Numbered from the stretch's first letter, positions 34,270-43,631 are shown. The stretch: DNA of 64,000 nucleotides from JAPYTK01 sp964401935 (GCA_964401935.1 CAYOAL010000010.1:62001-126000), one strand, 5' to 3'. Notes: generated from the letters alone by a model not told the origin. Made by a program: numbers and translations.

Positions 34270-35403
34270 ATGTCGCGCTCGGGGAGCTTGGTTCTGTGTG
34301 CCGCGATGGCGGCGACCGTCATGGGGTGCGCAGACATCACCATGCGGACGGTAGACACCCAGACGGAGGTGCTGTCGCGCCGACAACACGTCATCGCCGG
34401 CCGCAGCGTGAAGGTGCGTTCTCGCATCGACGGCACGACGCTGTTTCTCCAGACCAACCAGGGTTGCGATCTGGTCGAGATGGAAGACGTGCGGGTGACG
34501 GAGATCCGTGAGGCCGACGAAGATCTCACCGAGGAGTTCACGGTGCTCGGGCTCGCGACGCTACCGCTCGCCACGGGCATCATCATGCTCGTCGACGCTC
34601 CCAACGTGTACGGCGACGAGCGCAACTCCGCGCAGTACAACCCGGTGGGTCCGGAGGGCGCCTACGCCGGGGGCACGGTGCTCACGGCGGTGGGCGGGAT
34701 CATGGCCCTCGTGCCCATCATCGAGCTCCTCCGAGTGGCGGCTGCCGGCGAGGTGACCACGTCGACCTCGTCGCGGGAGGGCGCCGTCATTTCGAGCGAC
34801 GTCCCGTGCAGCGCGGAGAGTCGACCGGTGCGCACCTCGGTGGTGCTGCGCGTCGGCGCGCGCAACCTCAGCACGCAGGGCACCGATCACAACGGCTACC
34901 TCGAGCTCGATCTGGCCAAGGCCATCCCCCACGAGGTGGCGAAGAAGGCGGTCTCGGTGGAGGTCATCGTGGCCGGCAAGGTCGTGGGTGAGCTCGACAT
35001 CGGTCCCATCCTCGACGCGCAGATCGAGGCGCAGCGCGCCGAAGACGAGGCGGTGTGGCAAACCGTGGAGAGCGCCACGTGCAGGCAGCCGGGGGCGGCC
35101 GACTCGAACGCCTGCGCGAGCGTGCGCTCCTATCTCAACCGGTTCCCCGATGGCGCACACGCCCAGGAGGCAGCCGCGATCCTCGAGCAGCACGACAAGA
35201 AGAGCACCAACGTCATCGCCGAGGATCCTGAGGCAGCGACGGACGCGCCGCCGCCGAGTGAGTTCGAGGGCGTCAAGAACGACCTCGAGCGGACGCAGCG
35301 GCAGACCTGTCGAGCGGCGTGCGTCAAGAACTGTGCGAGCAAGGGCCCAGGCGGCAAGGCCGCCGAGTGTGTACAGGGCTGCGTGAAGGAGGTTTGCCAA
35401 TGA
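34270..35403 (+). CDS. Hypothetical lipoprotein, first of a coupled pair
   Basis: A 377-residue predicted lipoprotein started at ATG 34270 with GAAGGAG six bases upstream. The lipobox is TVMGC (Cys20). Residues 25-100 are beta-rich; two hydrophobic stretches (VLGLATLPLATGIIMLVDAP, TVLTAVGGIMALVPIIELL) are probably membrane-associated hairpins. A helical and Cys-rich end (CRAACVKNCASKG, AECVQGCVKEVCQ) closes the protein. I recognise no family. Its TGA overlaps the ATG of the next gene (ATGA), so the pair is translationally coupled. Confidence 0.78.
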   Translation: MSRSGSLVLCAAMAATVMGCADITMRTVDTQTEVLSRRQHVIAGRSVKVRSRIDGTTLFLQTNQGCDLVEMEDVRVTEIREADEDLTEEFTVLGLATLPLATGIIMLVDAPNVYGDERNSAQYNPVGPEGAYAGGTVLTAVGGIMALVPIIELLRVAAAGEVTTSTSSREGAVISSDVPCSAESRPVRTSVVLRVGARNLSTQGTDHNGYLELDLAKAIPHEVAKKAVSVEVIVAGKVVGELDIGPILDAQIEAQRAEDEAVWQTVESATCRQPGAADSNACASVRSYLNRFPDGAHAQEAAAILEQHDKKSTNVIAEDPEAATDAPPPSEFEGVKNDLERTQRQTCRAACVKNCASKGPGGKAAECVQGCVKEVCQ

Positions 35404-35918
35404 GCACCGCCCGGTCGTGGATGAAATGGCTCGGTGTGGCGACCCTCGTGGCCGCCCCCATCGCGATGGCTCCTTCGTGCTCGCTGCAGAACGTCGACGG
35501 GCCGAACGTGACCTGCGAGATGCTCGAGTGCGGGCGCGTCAACGCCTGTCAGGATGGCATCATCGCCCAGTGCGTCGATGGCGTGACCGTGAAGTATCAC
35601 GTGTGCAAGTCGTCCGCGGAAGACATCTGCGACGAGGAGTGGCAGGTGCCGGGGGAGTTCCGGTGCCTCGAGTTCCAGACCGAGTGCGAGGGGTGTCGAC
35701 CGGAACGTGAGGAGGGCTGCGGCTTCTTCGCTCAAGGGGGTGGGGGCAGCGGCGGCGACGGCGCGGGGGGCGCTGGGGCCGGTGGCACGAGCGCCGGCGG
35801 CGGAGGCAGCGGCGGGGACGCCCCCGGTGGTGCAGGGGGCAGCGGCGGCGGTGGCGGTGCGGGGGGCGGCACCGGCGGGGCCGGCGGCGCCGGTGGCGCT
35901 GGCGGCGGGGGCGGCTGA
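35400..35918 (+). CDS. Small Cys-rich lipoprotein with Gly-rich tail, second of a coupled pair
   Basis: A 172-residue exported protein started at ATG 35400 inside the stop of the previous gene. The signal WLGVATLVAAPIAMAPSC ends in a possible lipobox. Residues 35-110 contain about ten Cys (CEMLECGRVNACQDG, CDEEWQVPGEFRC, ECEGCRPEREEGC). The last 60 residues are nearly pure Gly/Ala/Ser and look like a flexible surface tether. Such Gly-rich lipoproteins are common in myxobacteria and their roles are unknown. The 141 bases after it hold nothing I can name. Confidence 0.78.
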   Translation: MSTARSWMKWLGVATLVAAPIAMAPSCSLQNVDGPNVTCEMLECGRVNACQDGIIAQCVDGVTVKYHVCKSSAEDICDEEWQVPGEFRCLEFQTECEGCRPEREEGCGFFAQGGGGSGGDGAGGAGAGGTSAGGGGSGGDAPGGAGGSGGGGGAGGGTGGAGGAGGAGGGGG

Positions 35919-36059
35919 CACCTCGCGGTCGGGTTCTGGGCGCAAGCGGCGCGTCCTCTCGGGTGGCCCCGTTCTCGCCCGGTCGTCTCGGCGTCGGGGT
36001 GGATCGAGCGACTCCGTGGGAGCCGCTCGACGGCGCCTGGGCTATGACGTCGGGGACGG

Positions 36060-38435
36060 ATGCGCGAGTGGTCCAACGAAGAGATCAAGCGTTACCTCGG
36101 TGACGAGCTCGGCTGCTATCTCACCTGGTCGGAGGACGACGAGGTGCGGGTGGGTGCGGCGTCGGGCGGCACCACCACCCAGCTCTGCATCAACCTGCTC
36201 GAGGCTGGCATCGTCGACGGCGTGGTCGTCTGGCGGCTGGTGCTCGGCGAAGACGATCCGCGCACCGAGGCGGTGATCGCCACCACCCGCGACGAGCTGC
36301 TCGCGGCGCGGGGCAGCAAGTACTGCAGCGTGTCCTACCCGCGGGCGATGCCGCAGCTCGAGGCCTTCCAGGGCAAGCTCGCCTGCGTGACGGTGCCGTG
36401 TGATGCGTCGTACCTGCGGCGAAAGATGAAGGCCGACCCCGCCCTCGCCGACAAGATCCGCCTCATCATCACCCTCTTCTGCGGCCACAACAGCGAGCCC
36501 GCCCTCACCAAGCTGCTCGTCGAGCGGCATGGGATGCGTTGGCGCGACGTCACCGAGTTTTCCTACCGCACCGGGCGCTGGCGCGGGGTGACCACGTTCG
36601 CCGACGCCACCGGGCGCAAGGTGGAGATCCCCACCCGGACCTTCACCCACTATCAGAACCTGCACCTGTTCTCGGAGCGCAAGTGCCTCTTCTGTGTGGA
36701 TCACTACGGGTACGACGGCGACCTCTGTACCGGCGACATCTGGTCGCAGAAGCACAAAAGCCGCGAGGTGAAGCCCACCCTGTTGGTCGCGAAGACCGAG
36801 CGCGGGCGCGCTCTCTTCGAGGCCGCGCGCACCAACATCCACGTCGAACAGGTGCCGCCCAAGACGGTGGTCGACGGCAACAGTCGCGGGATGACCTATC
36901 ACTACAACGTCTCGGCGCGGTCGCGGGCGGCGGCGCGGCTCGGCCTCAAGCTGCGCGATCCGCTGCGGCTGCCCGTGACCACCCTCGACACGCTGATCGC
37001 GACCATCGGCGTGGGCAACTTCAAGCTCTCCCATGAGGAGGGCGCCTACGAGCGCATTCGGGCGCTGCCGTTCCCCGTCATCCAGGCCTACATCTACCTG
37101 TTCAAGGGGCTTCAGCAGCTCAACTTGCTCCTCTACCGGCCCTTCCCACCGGTGGAGCGCGTGAGCTTGATCGGCGCCACGCTCACCGGCAACCGCGGCG
37201 CGGAGGCGATGTTGGCGACCAGCATTGGGCGGGCGCGCGAGGCCCTCCCCGGCGCACGCTACGTGATTCACTCCTACTTCCCCAAGCGCGACCGAGAGCT
37301 CTTGAAAGACCTCGACGTCGACATCGTGGACGCCGGCCCGGCCGCGCTCGTCCTCAAGTACTTCCCCTTTGCGGTGCTCGATCGTGCCGCACGGCTCGTG
37401 GGCGCGCGTTGGCCGCGCCGCCTCACCCCCCACGGGCCGCGGGAGCTCAGCGACTCCAAGGTGTTGCTCGACGTGTTCGGGGTGGCCTACTCCGACGGAC
37501 GCGAGAAGTTCCTCCCCTTCAACGTGCTGTCCAACCTCCCCGCGATGCTCTACGGCGTGCCGGTGGTGAAGCTCTCGCAGGCGCTCGGGCCCTTCGAGGG
37601 TCGCCTCAACCGATGGGTGGGTCGCGTCATGCTGCGCGCGTGCGACCGCGTGTTCGCCCGCGGCGAGGAGACCTTGCGGCTCTGCCGCGAGCTCGGGCTC
37701 GACGAGGAGCAGCTCGCGCTAGCTGCCGACATCGCGTTCGCGTTTACACCCGAAGACGCGCTCACCGACGAGAACCGCGACTACGAACAAGAGCTCACCG
37801 CGCGGCTCGAAGACTTGCGCAGCGCTCGGAAGGTGCTCGTCCTCGGCGTGAGCTCGGTGGTGCACCAGAAGTGCGTGAAGGCAGGCATCGACTACCCCGC
37901 GGCGATGGCGGCGGTGGCGAAGCACTTCTTGGCCCGCGACATGGCGGTGCTGCTGTTCCCCAACGCTACCCGCGAGGAGACGAGCTCGCTCCACAACAAC
38001 GACCTCCCCGTCATCCAAGACATCGCGACCCGCGTGGGCCAACACCGGCACCTCGTCCCCATCGACCGCGATCTGAACACCGCGGCCCTACGGCGCGTCC
38101 TCGCGCGCGGACACCTCCTCGTCGCGTCGCGCTTTCACGCGATGATCGCAGGGTTGAGCCTGGGCATGCCCACCATGGTGCTCGGTTGGGGGCACAAATA
38201 CGCCGAGGTGCTCGCGCAGTTCGGGATCGAGGAGTGGGCCTTCGACTTCTCCAGCATCGATCCCGAGGTGCTCATCCCCCACATCGAGCGCTTCGTGGCG
38301 CACGAGGTGGAGCTCGGAGAGCGGGTGCGCCAGCACGTCCACGACGTGACCGCGTCGTCGCGCCGTCAGTTCGAGTGGCTCGCCGGCTTCATCGCCCCCG
38401 ATCTCGCGCGCGACACGACCGACGAAGACGTCTGA
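36060..38435 (+). CDS. Fusion of FrhB/FdhB-like iron-sulfur domain and polysaccharide pyruvyl transferase
   Basis: A 791-residue two-part protein. Residues 5-330 match the coenzyme F420 hydrogenase/dehydrogenase beta-subunit family: GAASGGTTTQLCINLLEAGI, ARGSKYC, VTVPCDASYLRRK, the Fe-S-type CLFCVDHYGYDGDLCTGD and the WSQKHKSREVKPTLL block. Residues about 365-720 are a polysaccharide pyruvyl transferase: LIGATLTGNRGAEAMLATSI at the start, VVKLSQALGPF, and the C-terminal LLVASRFHAMIAGLSLGMP. The two families are often neighbours in exopolysaccharide clusters; here they are one chain. The likely role is modification of an envelope polysaccharide. The downstream genes lie on the opposite strand. 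Confidence 0.85.
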   Translation: MREWSNEEIKRYLGDELGCYLTWSEDDEVRVGAASGGTTTQLCINLLEAGIVDGVVVWRLVLGEDDPRTEAVIATTRDELLAARGSKYCSVSYPRAMPQLEAFQGKLACVTVPCDASYLRRKMKADPALADKIRLIITLFCGHNSEPALTKLLVERHGMRWRDVTEFSYRTGRWRGVTTFADATGRKVEIPTRTFTHYQNLHLFSERKCLFCVDHYGYDGDLCTGDIWSQKHKSREVKPTLLVAKTERGRALFEAARTNIHVEQVPPKTVVDGNSRGMTYHYNVSARSRAAARLGLKLRDPLRLPVTTLDTLIATIGVGNFKLSHEEGAYERIRALPFPVIQAYIYLFKGLQQLNLLLYRPFPPVERVSLIGATLTGNRGAEAMLATSIGRAREALPGARYVIHSYFPKRDRELLKDLDVDIVDAGPAALVLKYFPFAVLDRAARLVGARWPRRLTPHGPRELSDSKVLLDVFGVAYSDGREKFLPFNVLSNLPAMLYGVPVVKLSQALGPFEGRLNRWVGRVMLRACDRVFARGEETLRLCRELGLDEEQLALAADIAFAFTPEDALTDENRDYEQELTARLEDLRSARKVLVLGVSSVVHQKCVKAGIDYPAAMAAVAKHFLARDMAVLLFPNATREETSSLHNNDLPVIQDIATRVGQHRHLVPIDRDLNTAALRRVLARGHLLVASRFHAMIAGLSLGMPTMVLGWGHKYAEVLAQFGIEEWAFDFSSIDPEVLIPHIERFVAHEVELGERVRQHVHDVTASSRRQFEWLAGFIAPDLARDTTDEDV

Positions 38436-38453
38436 GCGGCGCCCGAACCTCAC

Positions 38454-40859
38454 TCAGTCGGGGAGCTCGGTGGCGTCGGCGCCGCTGCCGCCGCCACCCT
38501 CCCTGCCGCCATCGTCATCGTTGGCCCCCGGTTTGGAGCGGGGCGAGGGGCGCTTGGGCGGCGTGGGCGACGCCTCGCCTTGGGCCTTGGCGTCGTGCAC
38601 GACCTTGTCGGGATCGAGGCGGAAGAGCTGCACGCCCTGATGGCTGTCGAGCAACACCAGCTCCTTGCGGGCCACGCGGCGTTGGTGCCACGTCTTGGTC
38701 CAGCTGCGCAGATCGCTCGTGTGGATGAGGACGAAGTCGGTGATCTTGCCCTGCCGGTAGAAGTGCACCTTCTCGCGGTTGGACACGTGCGCGCCGATGC
38801 GGTTGGTGGTGGTCACCGACGCGCCCGGCGGGATCCTGTCGACCATCTCGCGCAGGCGGCGGTGCTTCTCGCGTTGAGGGGGGGTGAGCGTCTTGCGCGG
38901 GTGCGCGAAGCCGCCCCGGAACGAGGAGTTCTCCGTGATGCCTCCGAACTTCCACGAGCACACGAGCGACGCCACGAGCATCCCGCCGGCGAGCCCCGCT
39001 GCCCACTGACGCGGCTGAAAGCCGAAGGGGGCCGTCGCGGCGCGGTCGCGAAGATCGCGGAGCGTGACGGCGCTCAAGCCGATGAGCAGCGGGAAGCTCA
39101 CGCAGCTGTACTGGAAGTGGGTGGAGAAGACGTACTCGCGGGTGGCGAGGAGCAGGAACACCCCCCCGTAGAGGAGCATGATCCAGAGGCCGCGCCGCAC
39201 GAACAGCGGGAGAAAGAGGAGCGGCACCAGGAGCTTGAGTACGAACTCGAGCTTCGCCTCCCGGAGCATGATGCTGAACGCGTAGGCGGGGCTCATGATC
39301 GCGGTGGTGACCAGGCCGCTGAAGCTCTCCCCCTTGGGGATCATCTCCCGGTAGTAGTAGGCGAACTTCCCCTCCATCAGCATCTCGTCGGAGGTCATCG
39401 CCCACTTCTTGACGACCACGAAGTAGGCGAGGCTGACGGCGATGGTGATCCAGCCCGCGCGCACCGCCGGCCTGTCTTTCGACACGATGGCGGCCGCGCC
39501 CACGAAGCACATCAGCAGCGGGATGTCCTCGCGCACGAGGAGCAGGATCACCAGCGTGGCGAAGTAGCGCTTCAGCTGGCCCGCGAGCAGGAAGTGCAGC
39601 GCGAACAGGAGCGGGGTGGCGGCGAGGGTGAGCGAGTGGAACTCGTACATGTTCGCGCCGTGGAGCGCGGGGTAGACAGCCCACACCAGCGCGAACGTCA
39701 CCCCCACGAGCTCGCTCTGGAGCTGGCGCTTGCCGATGAGATAGGCGGCGATCGCGCCTGCGCCGCACCAAGCGGCTTGCAGCACCAGCAACATCTCGGC
39801 GCGCGGGTAGAAGCGATAGAGGGGAGAGAGCACCACCAGGAGCGGGTCGAAGTGTGCGGAGCCGTGATAGCCCGACTGCACGAAGCTCAGCCCAAGGGGG
39901 CGACCGTGGAGCGACTGGTAGAAGATGTTGTCGTAGTACCCGAGGTCGGTGACACGCGTGATGAGGCCGTGGTGATTGGTCACCGACCAGCGCGAGAACA
40001 GGTAGCCATAGCCCACCGCGACGGCCATGGCCGCGAAGGGGCCGAGCCACTTGCCGGCTGCGCTGAGCCGCCGCTGCCACCGGCTCTCGCCCCACGTCCC
40101 GTCCGCCACGAGCGCCGCCACCGACGGCGTCGCGAACGCTCCGCACACGCCAGCGTAGAGCGCGGTCACGATGGGCTGGTTCGACTCAAACTTGGGGATC
40201 CGCAACAGAACGATGAAGGGGCCCATCGCCGCGAAGCAGAGCAACCGGTTGAGCCGCTGCATCACGGGGATGACCGGCGCGGCGCGCCACCACCGGGTGA
40301 AGCCAGCCACCGCGCCCCAGACCAGCAGGCAGATCGCGGTGGCGACCACCGCGAACAACACACCATCGTCGCGCTCCTGCTTGCTGAGCACGTTGCGGCC
40401 GAGGGCGTGGAGGCGGTCTTCGTGCTTGTGCGCCCACCACAGGCTCGCGAGCGAAAGGCCCACGAGGACGGGCATGATCACCCCGTGCCGCACCACCGTC
40501 GCGACGTGGACCGCCATCGCGTCAACACCCGCGATGCCCCGTCGGAGCTTGCCGAGGAGGCCGGTCGCCTCGCCGTCGGGCGTGCCGGCCTCGGGTGGGG
40601 GTGGCGCCGTCGTGTCCGGCTCGTGCTCGGGGCGAGCGGGCGTCTCGGCCTCGGGTGGCGCCGTCGTGTCCGGTTCGTCGTCGGGGCGAGCGGACGTCTC
40701 GGCTTCGGGTGGGGGTGGCGCCGTCGTGTCCGGTTCGTCGTCGGGGCGAGCGGACGTCTCGGGCTCGGCGGCGGTCTTCGCTGCTCCCGTCGCGTCCCCT
40801 TCCGAAGGGTCGCTTTGTCGCTCCTCGTCGCTCACAGTTCGGAGGCAGTCTCCTACCAT
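38454..40859 (-). CDS. DUF2079 multi-pass membrane protein
   Basis: An 801-residue protein. Residues 1-100 are a repetitive Pro/Asp/Glu/Thr-rich cytoplasmic segment with three related 18-20 residue units (SARPDDEPDTTAPPPPEAET type). About twelve hydrophobic segments follow from residue 130 on. The DUF2079 signature region reads LGYYDNIFYQSLHGRPLG, YHGSAHFDPLLVVLSPLYRF and LHGANMYEFHSLTLAATPLL. This family resembles GT-C glycosyltransferases that use lipid-linked donors, so a glycan role is plausible but unproven. The C-terminal soluble domain (VTTTNRIGAHVSNREKVHF) is typical. It ends 18 bases from the convergent pyruvyl transferase fusion and lies 83 bases downstream of the DPM1-like glycosyltransferase. 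Confidence 0.85.
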   Translation of the reverse strand: MVGDCLRTVSDEERQSDPSEGDATGAAKTAAEPETSARPDDEPDTTAPPPPEAETSARPDDEPDTTAPPEAETPARPEHEPDTTAPPPPEAGTPDGEATGLLGKLRRGIAGVDAMAVHVATVVRHGVIMPVLVGLSLASLWWAHKHEDRLHALGRNVLSKQERDDGVLFAVVATAICLLVWGAVAGFTRWWRAAPVIPVMQRLNRLLCFAAMGPFIVLLRIPKFESNQPIVTALYAGVCGAFATPSVAALVADGTWGESRWQRRLSAAGKWLGPFAAMAVAVGYGYLFSRWSVTNHHGLITRVTDLGYYDNIFYQSLHGRPLGLSFVQSGYHGSAHFDPLLVVLSPLYRFYPRAEMLLVLQAAWCGAGAIAAYLIGKRQLQSELVGVTFALVWAVYPALHGANMYEFHSLTLAATPLLFALHFLLAGQLKRYFATLVILLLVREDIPLLMCFVGAAAIVSKDRPAVRAGWITIAVSLAYFVVVKKWAMTSDEMLMEGKFAYYYREMIPKGESFSGLVTTAIMSPAYAFSIMLREAKLEFVLKLLVPLLFLPLFVRRGLWIMLLYGGVFLLLATREYVFSTHFQYSCVSFPLLIGLSAVTLRDLRDRAATAPFGFQPRQWAAGLAGGMLVASLVCSWKFGGITENSSFRGGFAHPRKTLTPPQREKHRRLREMVDRIPPGASVTTTNRIGAHVSNREKVHFYRQGKITDFVLIHTSDLRSWTKTWHQRRVARKELVLLDSHQGVQLFRLDPDKVVHDAKAQGEASPTPPKRPSPRSKPGANDDDGGREGGGGSGADATELPD
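40581..40762. repeat. Minisatellite-like direct repeat in the DUF2079 gene
   Basis: Three to four imperfect units of 54-60 bases, sharing GGTGGCGCCGTCGTGTCCGG followed by TCGTCGTCGGGGCGAGCGG. The units encode the N-terminal Pro/Asp/Glu-rich repeats. Unit lengths are multiples of three, so copy-number change keeps the frame. Confidence 0.8.
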
Positions 40860-40942
40860 TTCGCGCCGCTGTCAGCGCAGTCTGCTGCAGAGCGGGTGGG
40901 CTCGCCGTGGGCTCACCAGCCGAATCCCGTTGACTTTCGAGC

Positions 40943-42025
40943 TCAGTCCAAGGGCTCTGTGACCCCGAGCTCTTCTCGGATCGGCAGCCGCTCACGATCG
41001 TGCTTGCGCTGGTGCTGGAACGCCATGAACTCACCGATCAGCCCGAGCGACAGGAACTGGATTCCGAGCAGGATGCAGAGCACCCCGAGCATGAGCAACG
41101 GGCGCGTGCCGATGGCGTGGCCCTGAAACCACAGCACGGTGAGGTAGGTGCAGATCACCATCCCGACGAACGCCAGCAGCACGCCGATGAAGCCGAACAG
41201 GTGCATCGGCTTGCGCGAGTAGCGGGTGAGGAACACCACGCTCATCAGATCGAACATCCCGCGGAGGATCCGCTCGAGACCATAGCGGGAGCGTCCGTAT
41301 TTTCGCGCGTGGTGGGTGACGGGCACCTCCCCAACCCGAAACCCCTGCCAGTTTGCCAGCACCGGGATGAAGCGGAACAGGTCGCCGTAGATCGGGATGC
41401 TCTGGATCACTTCGCGACGGAACGCTTTGAACCCGCAGTTCATGTCGTGGAGCTTCACGCCGGTCGCGATGCCCACGGTGCCGTTGAAGATGCGCGATAG
41501 CACCCGGCGGTTGGCTGGATCGAGGCGATTGACCTTCCAGCCCACGACCACGTCGAGGCCTCCGTCGATCTTCTCGAGGAAGCCGGGGATGTCCTTCGGA
41601 TCGTCCTGAAGATCCGCGTCCATCATGAAGACGAGGCTACCGCGAGCCCGCGCGAAGCCGGCGGTGAGGGCCATCGCCTTGCCGAAGTTGGCGCGCAGGC
41701 GCACTCCCCGCACCCGCGGGTTCTCCTCGCGGAGCCGGCCGATCACTTCCCAGGTGGCGTCGGTGCTGCCATCGTCGACGAAGATGATCTCGTAGTCGCG
41801 GTCGAGCGCGGTGAGCGCCTGGTGAATGCGCGAAGCGAGCTCGGGCAGGCTCTCCGCTTCGTTGAGCCCCGGGATCACGACCGAGATGGTCTGAAGACCT
41901 CTCGGTCGCACCGACAGGGCTCCCCCGGCGACGCCCACCACCTCGCGCGCCTCGTCGCCGATTGGGCCATCGACGGGCGCGCCCGGCGTCTTCTGGGCCA
42001 AGCTGGCAGACGGAGACTCGCCCAC
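40943..42025 (-). CDS. Family 2 glycosyltransferase with two C-terminal membrane helices (DPM1/ArnC-like)
   Basis: About 360 residues if started at GTG 42025, the first in-frame start after the rlmE stop; it lacks a clear ribosome site, so a start nearer the fold is possible. The GT2 core reads ISVVIPGLNEAESLPEL, EIIFVDDGSTDAT, and MMDADLQDDP with the DxD metal motif, then DMNCGFKAFRREVI. Two C-terminal membrane helices (LFGFIGVLLAFVGMVICTYL, LMLGVLCILLGIQFLSLGL) place it in the polyprenyl-phosphate glycosyltransferase class, which charges undecaprenyl phosphate with a sugar. It follows rlmE by 34 bases and may supply sugar to the DUF2079 protein downstream. Confidence 0.88.
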   Translation of the reverse strand: MGESPSASLAQKTPGAPVDGPIGDEAREVVGVAGGALSVRPRGLQTISVVIPGLNEAESLPELASRIHQALTALDRDYEIIFVDDGSTDATWEVIGRLREENPRVRGVRLRANFGKAMALTAGFARARGSLVFMMDADLQDDPKDIPGFLEKIDGGLDVVVGWKVNRLDPANRRVLSRIFNGTVGIATGVKLHDMNCGFKAFRREVIQSIPIYGDLFRFIPVLANWQGFRVGEVPVTHHARKYGRSRYGLERILRGMFDLMSVVFLTRYSRKPMHLFGFIGVLLAFVGMVICTYLTVLWFQGHAIGTRPLLMLGVLCILLGIQFLSLGLIGEFMAFQHQRKHDRERLPIREELGVTEPLD

Positions 42026-42059
42026 GCTCGGTTTATAGCAGGACGCCCGCGGCGCTGGA

Positions 42060-42752
42060 TCATTGTTGGGGGGAACCACCCGCGTCGCCCTCCGTCGCGG
42101 TGGCCGGGCCCCCCGTGGGCGACGGGCTGGCGCCGGGGAGCGCCTCGCGTCGCCCAAGCCCGACGAGGAACACCTCGTAGCTCACATCGCGCACCGCCTC
42201 GGGGCGCAGCGTCCGCACCTTGTCGAAGAGCTCTCGGAGCTTGTCTCGGGCGTCGGGGAAGTAGCCAGACATGAAGATCTTCCCCACGAAGTGGCCACCC
42301 GGCGCGAGCCAGCGCGCGGCGAGCTCGACGGCCCGACAGAACACGTCGAAGCTCCGGATCTGATCGGTCGCCTTGTCCCCGGTGGTGTTGGGCGCCATGT
42401 CGGAGAGCACGACGTCGTAGGGAGCGTGCTCCCCGATCGCGGCGCCGAGGCCTTCGTCGAAGGCGTCGCCCACGAGCTGAATCACGTGGGGAGGGAGCGC
42501 CTGGGTGATGGGCTTCAGATCGATCGCCACGAGGGTGCCGCGCCGCCCGATCCGTTGCGCGGCATAGGCCGACCACGAGCCCGGCGACGCACCGAGATCG
42601 AGCACGCGCTTCCCCTGTTCGAGGATGCGCGCGCGCCGATCGATCTCCTCCAGCTTGAAGACGCTGCGGGCCGCGTAGCCCGCCGCCTTCGCGCGGAGCG
42701 TGTGTGCATCCGGACGCTTGTAGCGGTTTTCGCGACGGCCTTTGCGGCTCAC
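42060..42752 (-). CDS. rlmE: 23S rRNA 2'-O-methyltransferase (RlmE/FtsJ/RrmJ)
   Basis: A 230-residue SAM-dependent methyltransferase. The catalytic K-D-K-E tetrad is visible: Lys in ARSVFKLEEID, Asp in VVLSDMAPNTTGD, Lys in GGHFVGKIFMSG and Glu in VSYEVFLVG. The SAM motif is VLDLGASPGSWSAYAAQ. In E. coli the enzyme methylates U2552 of 23S rRNA during late 50S assembly. The C-terminal 25 residues (PGASPSPTGGPATATEG) are a disordered tail beyond the usual length. It starts seven bases after rplC, so a ribosomal protein and an rRNA modifier are in one operon. Confidence 0.93.
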   Translation of the reverse strand: MSRKGRRENRYKRPDAHTLRAKAAGYAARSVFKLEEIDRRARILEQGKRVLDLGASPGSWSAYAAQRIGRRGTLVAIDLKPITQALPPHVIQLVGDAFDEGLGAAIGEHAPYDVVLSDMAPNTTGDKATDQIRSFDVFCRAVELAARWLAPGGHFVGKIFMSGYFPDARDKLRELFDKVRTLRPEAVRDVSYEVFLVGLGRREALPGASPSPTGGPATATEGDAGGSPQQ

Positions 42753-42759
42753 GAGCCGG

Positions 42760-43425
42760 TCACGCGGAGGGCTTGCCGCCCGCCTTCTTCACCGCGCCCT
42801 GGATGCGAACCACCGACTGGACCGCACCCGGCACGTTGCCCGCGATCAGCACGAGCTGCTTCTCGGGGATGACCTTGGCGATCTTCTGGTTGAGCACGCT
42901 GACGATCTTGTTGCCGTGCTGACCCGCCATCTTCATGCCGGGCTTCACCCGACCGGGGGTCATGTTGGTGCCGATCGAGCCGCCGTGTCGGCTCCACTCG
43001 TGGGCACCGTGGGTGGCCTTCGCCCCGCCGAAGTTGTGGCGACGCATGACGCCGCTGAATCCGCGACCGATCGAGCGCGACTGAACGTCCACGCGCTGGC
43101 CTTCGGTGAAGAGGTCTTCCACCTTCACCTCTTGGCCCAGCTCGAATCCAGCCACGAACTCCGGTGTGCCGCGCAGCTCGCGGACGTGCTGGGCCACCTT
43201 GGTCCCGTTTTTCTCCGCGTTGACGCGCTGCGCCTTGGCGGTGCGCTTCGACTTCTTCTCGCCGAGCCCGAGGACCAGCGCGTCGTAGCCGTCTTTGGCC
43301 TGGGTGCGCTTGCCAACGACGAAGCAGCCAGCCTGAATGACGGTGCAGGGCACCACCGTCCCGTCTTCGAGGACGAGCTGGGTGGTGCCGATCTTGGTGC
43401 CGATGATGCCGGGATGTTTGTTCAT
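42760..43425 (-). CDS. rplC: 50S ribosomal protein L3
   Basis: A 221-residue uL3 protein. Blocks: GIIGTKIGTTQLVLEDG at the N-terminus, the SIGRGFSGVMRRHNFGGAKATHGAHE loop region (residues about 117-142) and the GGSIGTNMTPGRVKPGMKMAG tip. Start ATG 43425 has AGGTGA seven bases upstream. L3 nucleates 50S assembly near the peptidyl-transferase centre. It is normally second in the S10 operon (rpsJ-rplC-rplD-rplW-rplB); here none of these is adjacent. Upstream is a repeat-rich divergent region and downstream is rlmE. Whether this is the only L3 gene cannot be told from the window. Confidence 0.96.
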   Translation of the reverse strand: MNKHPGIIGTKIGTTQLVLEDGTVVPCTVIQAGCFVVGKRTQAKDGYDALVLGLGEKKSKRTAKAQRVNAEKNGTKVAQHVRELRGTPEFVAGFELGQEVKVEDLFTEGQRVDVQSRSIGRGFSGVMRRHNFGGAKATHGAHEWSRHGGSIGTNMTPGRVKPGMKMAGQHGNKIVSVLNQKIAKVIPEKQLVLIAGNVPGAVQSVVRIQGAVKKAGGKPSA

Positions 43426-43631
43426 GTCTTCACCTGGTGCGCTCTGGGTGGAGAGGGGCTCCGTGGGGAGCAGCGGACCTCCTCATCACCGTGGCGGTCG
43501 AGAGCGCGCGCGACCGCGGGCGGCGAGAGCCACCCAGGCGAGCTTGGAGGGGCGCGCAGTCTAGCGACTTTGCTAGCCAGGGAAAGCAAAAACGCACGCG
43601 CTGGCGAGCGTTCCGCTGGGTCTCCTCGTCT

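Noticed and set aside
43561..43610. A strong rplC promoter near the CTAGC inverted repeat
   Set aside because: The best TTGCTT...TAGACT pair has a 20-base spacer, which is too long to call.
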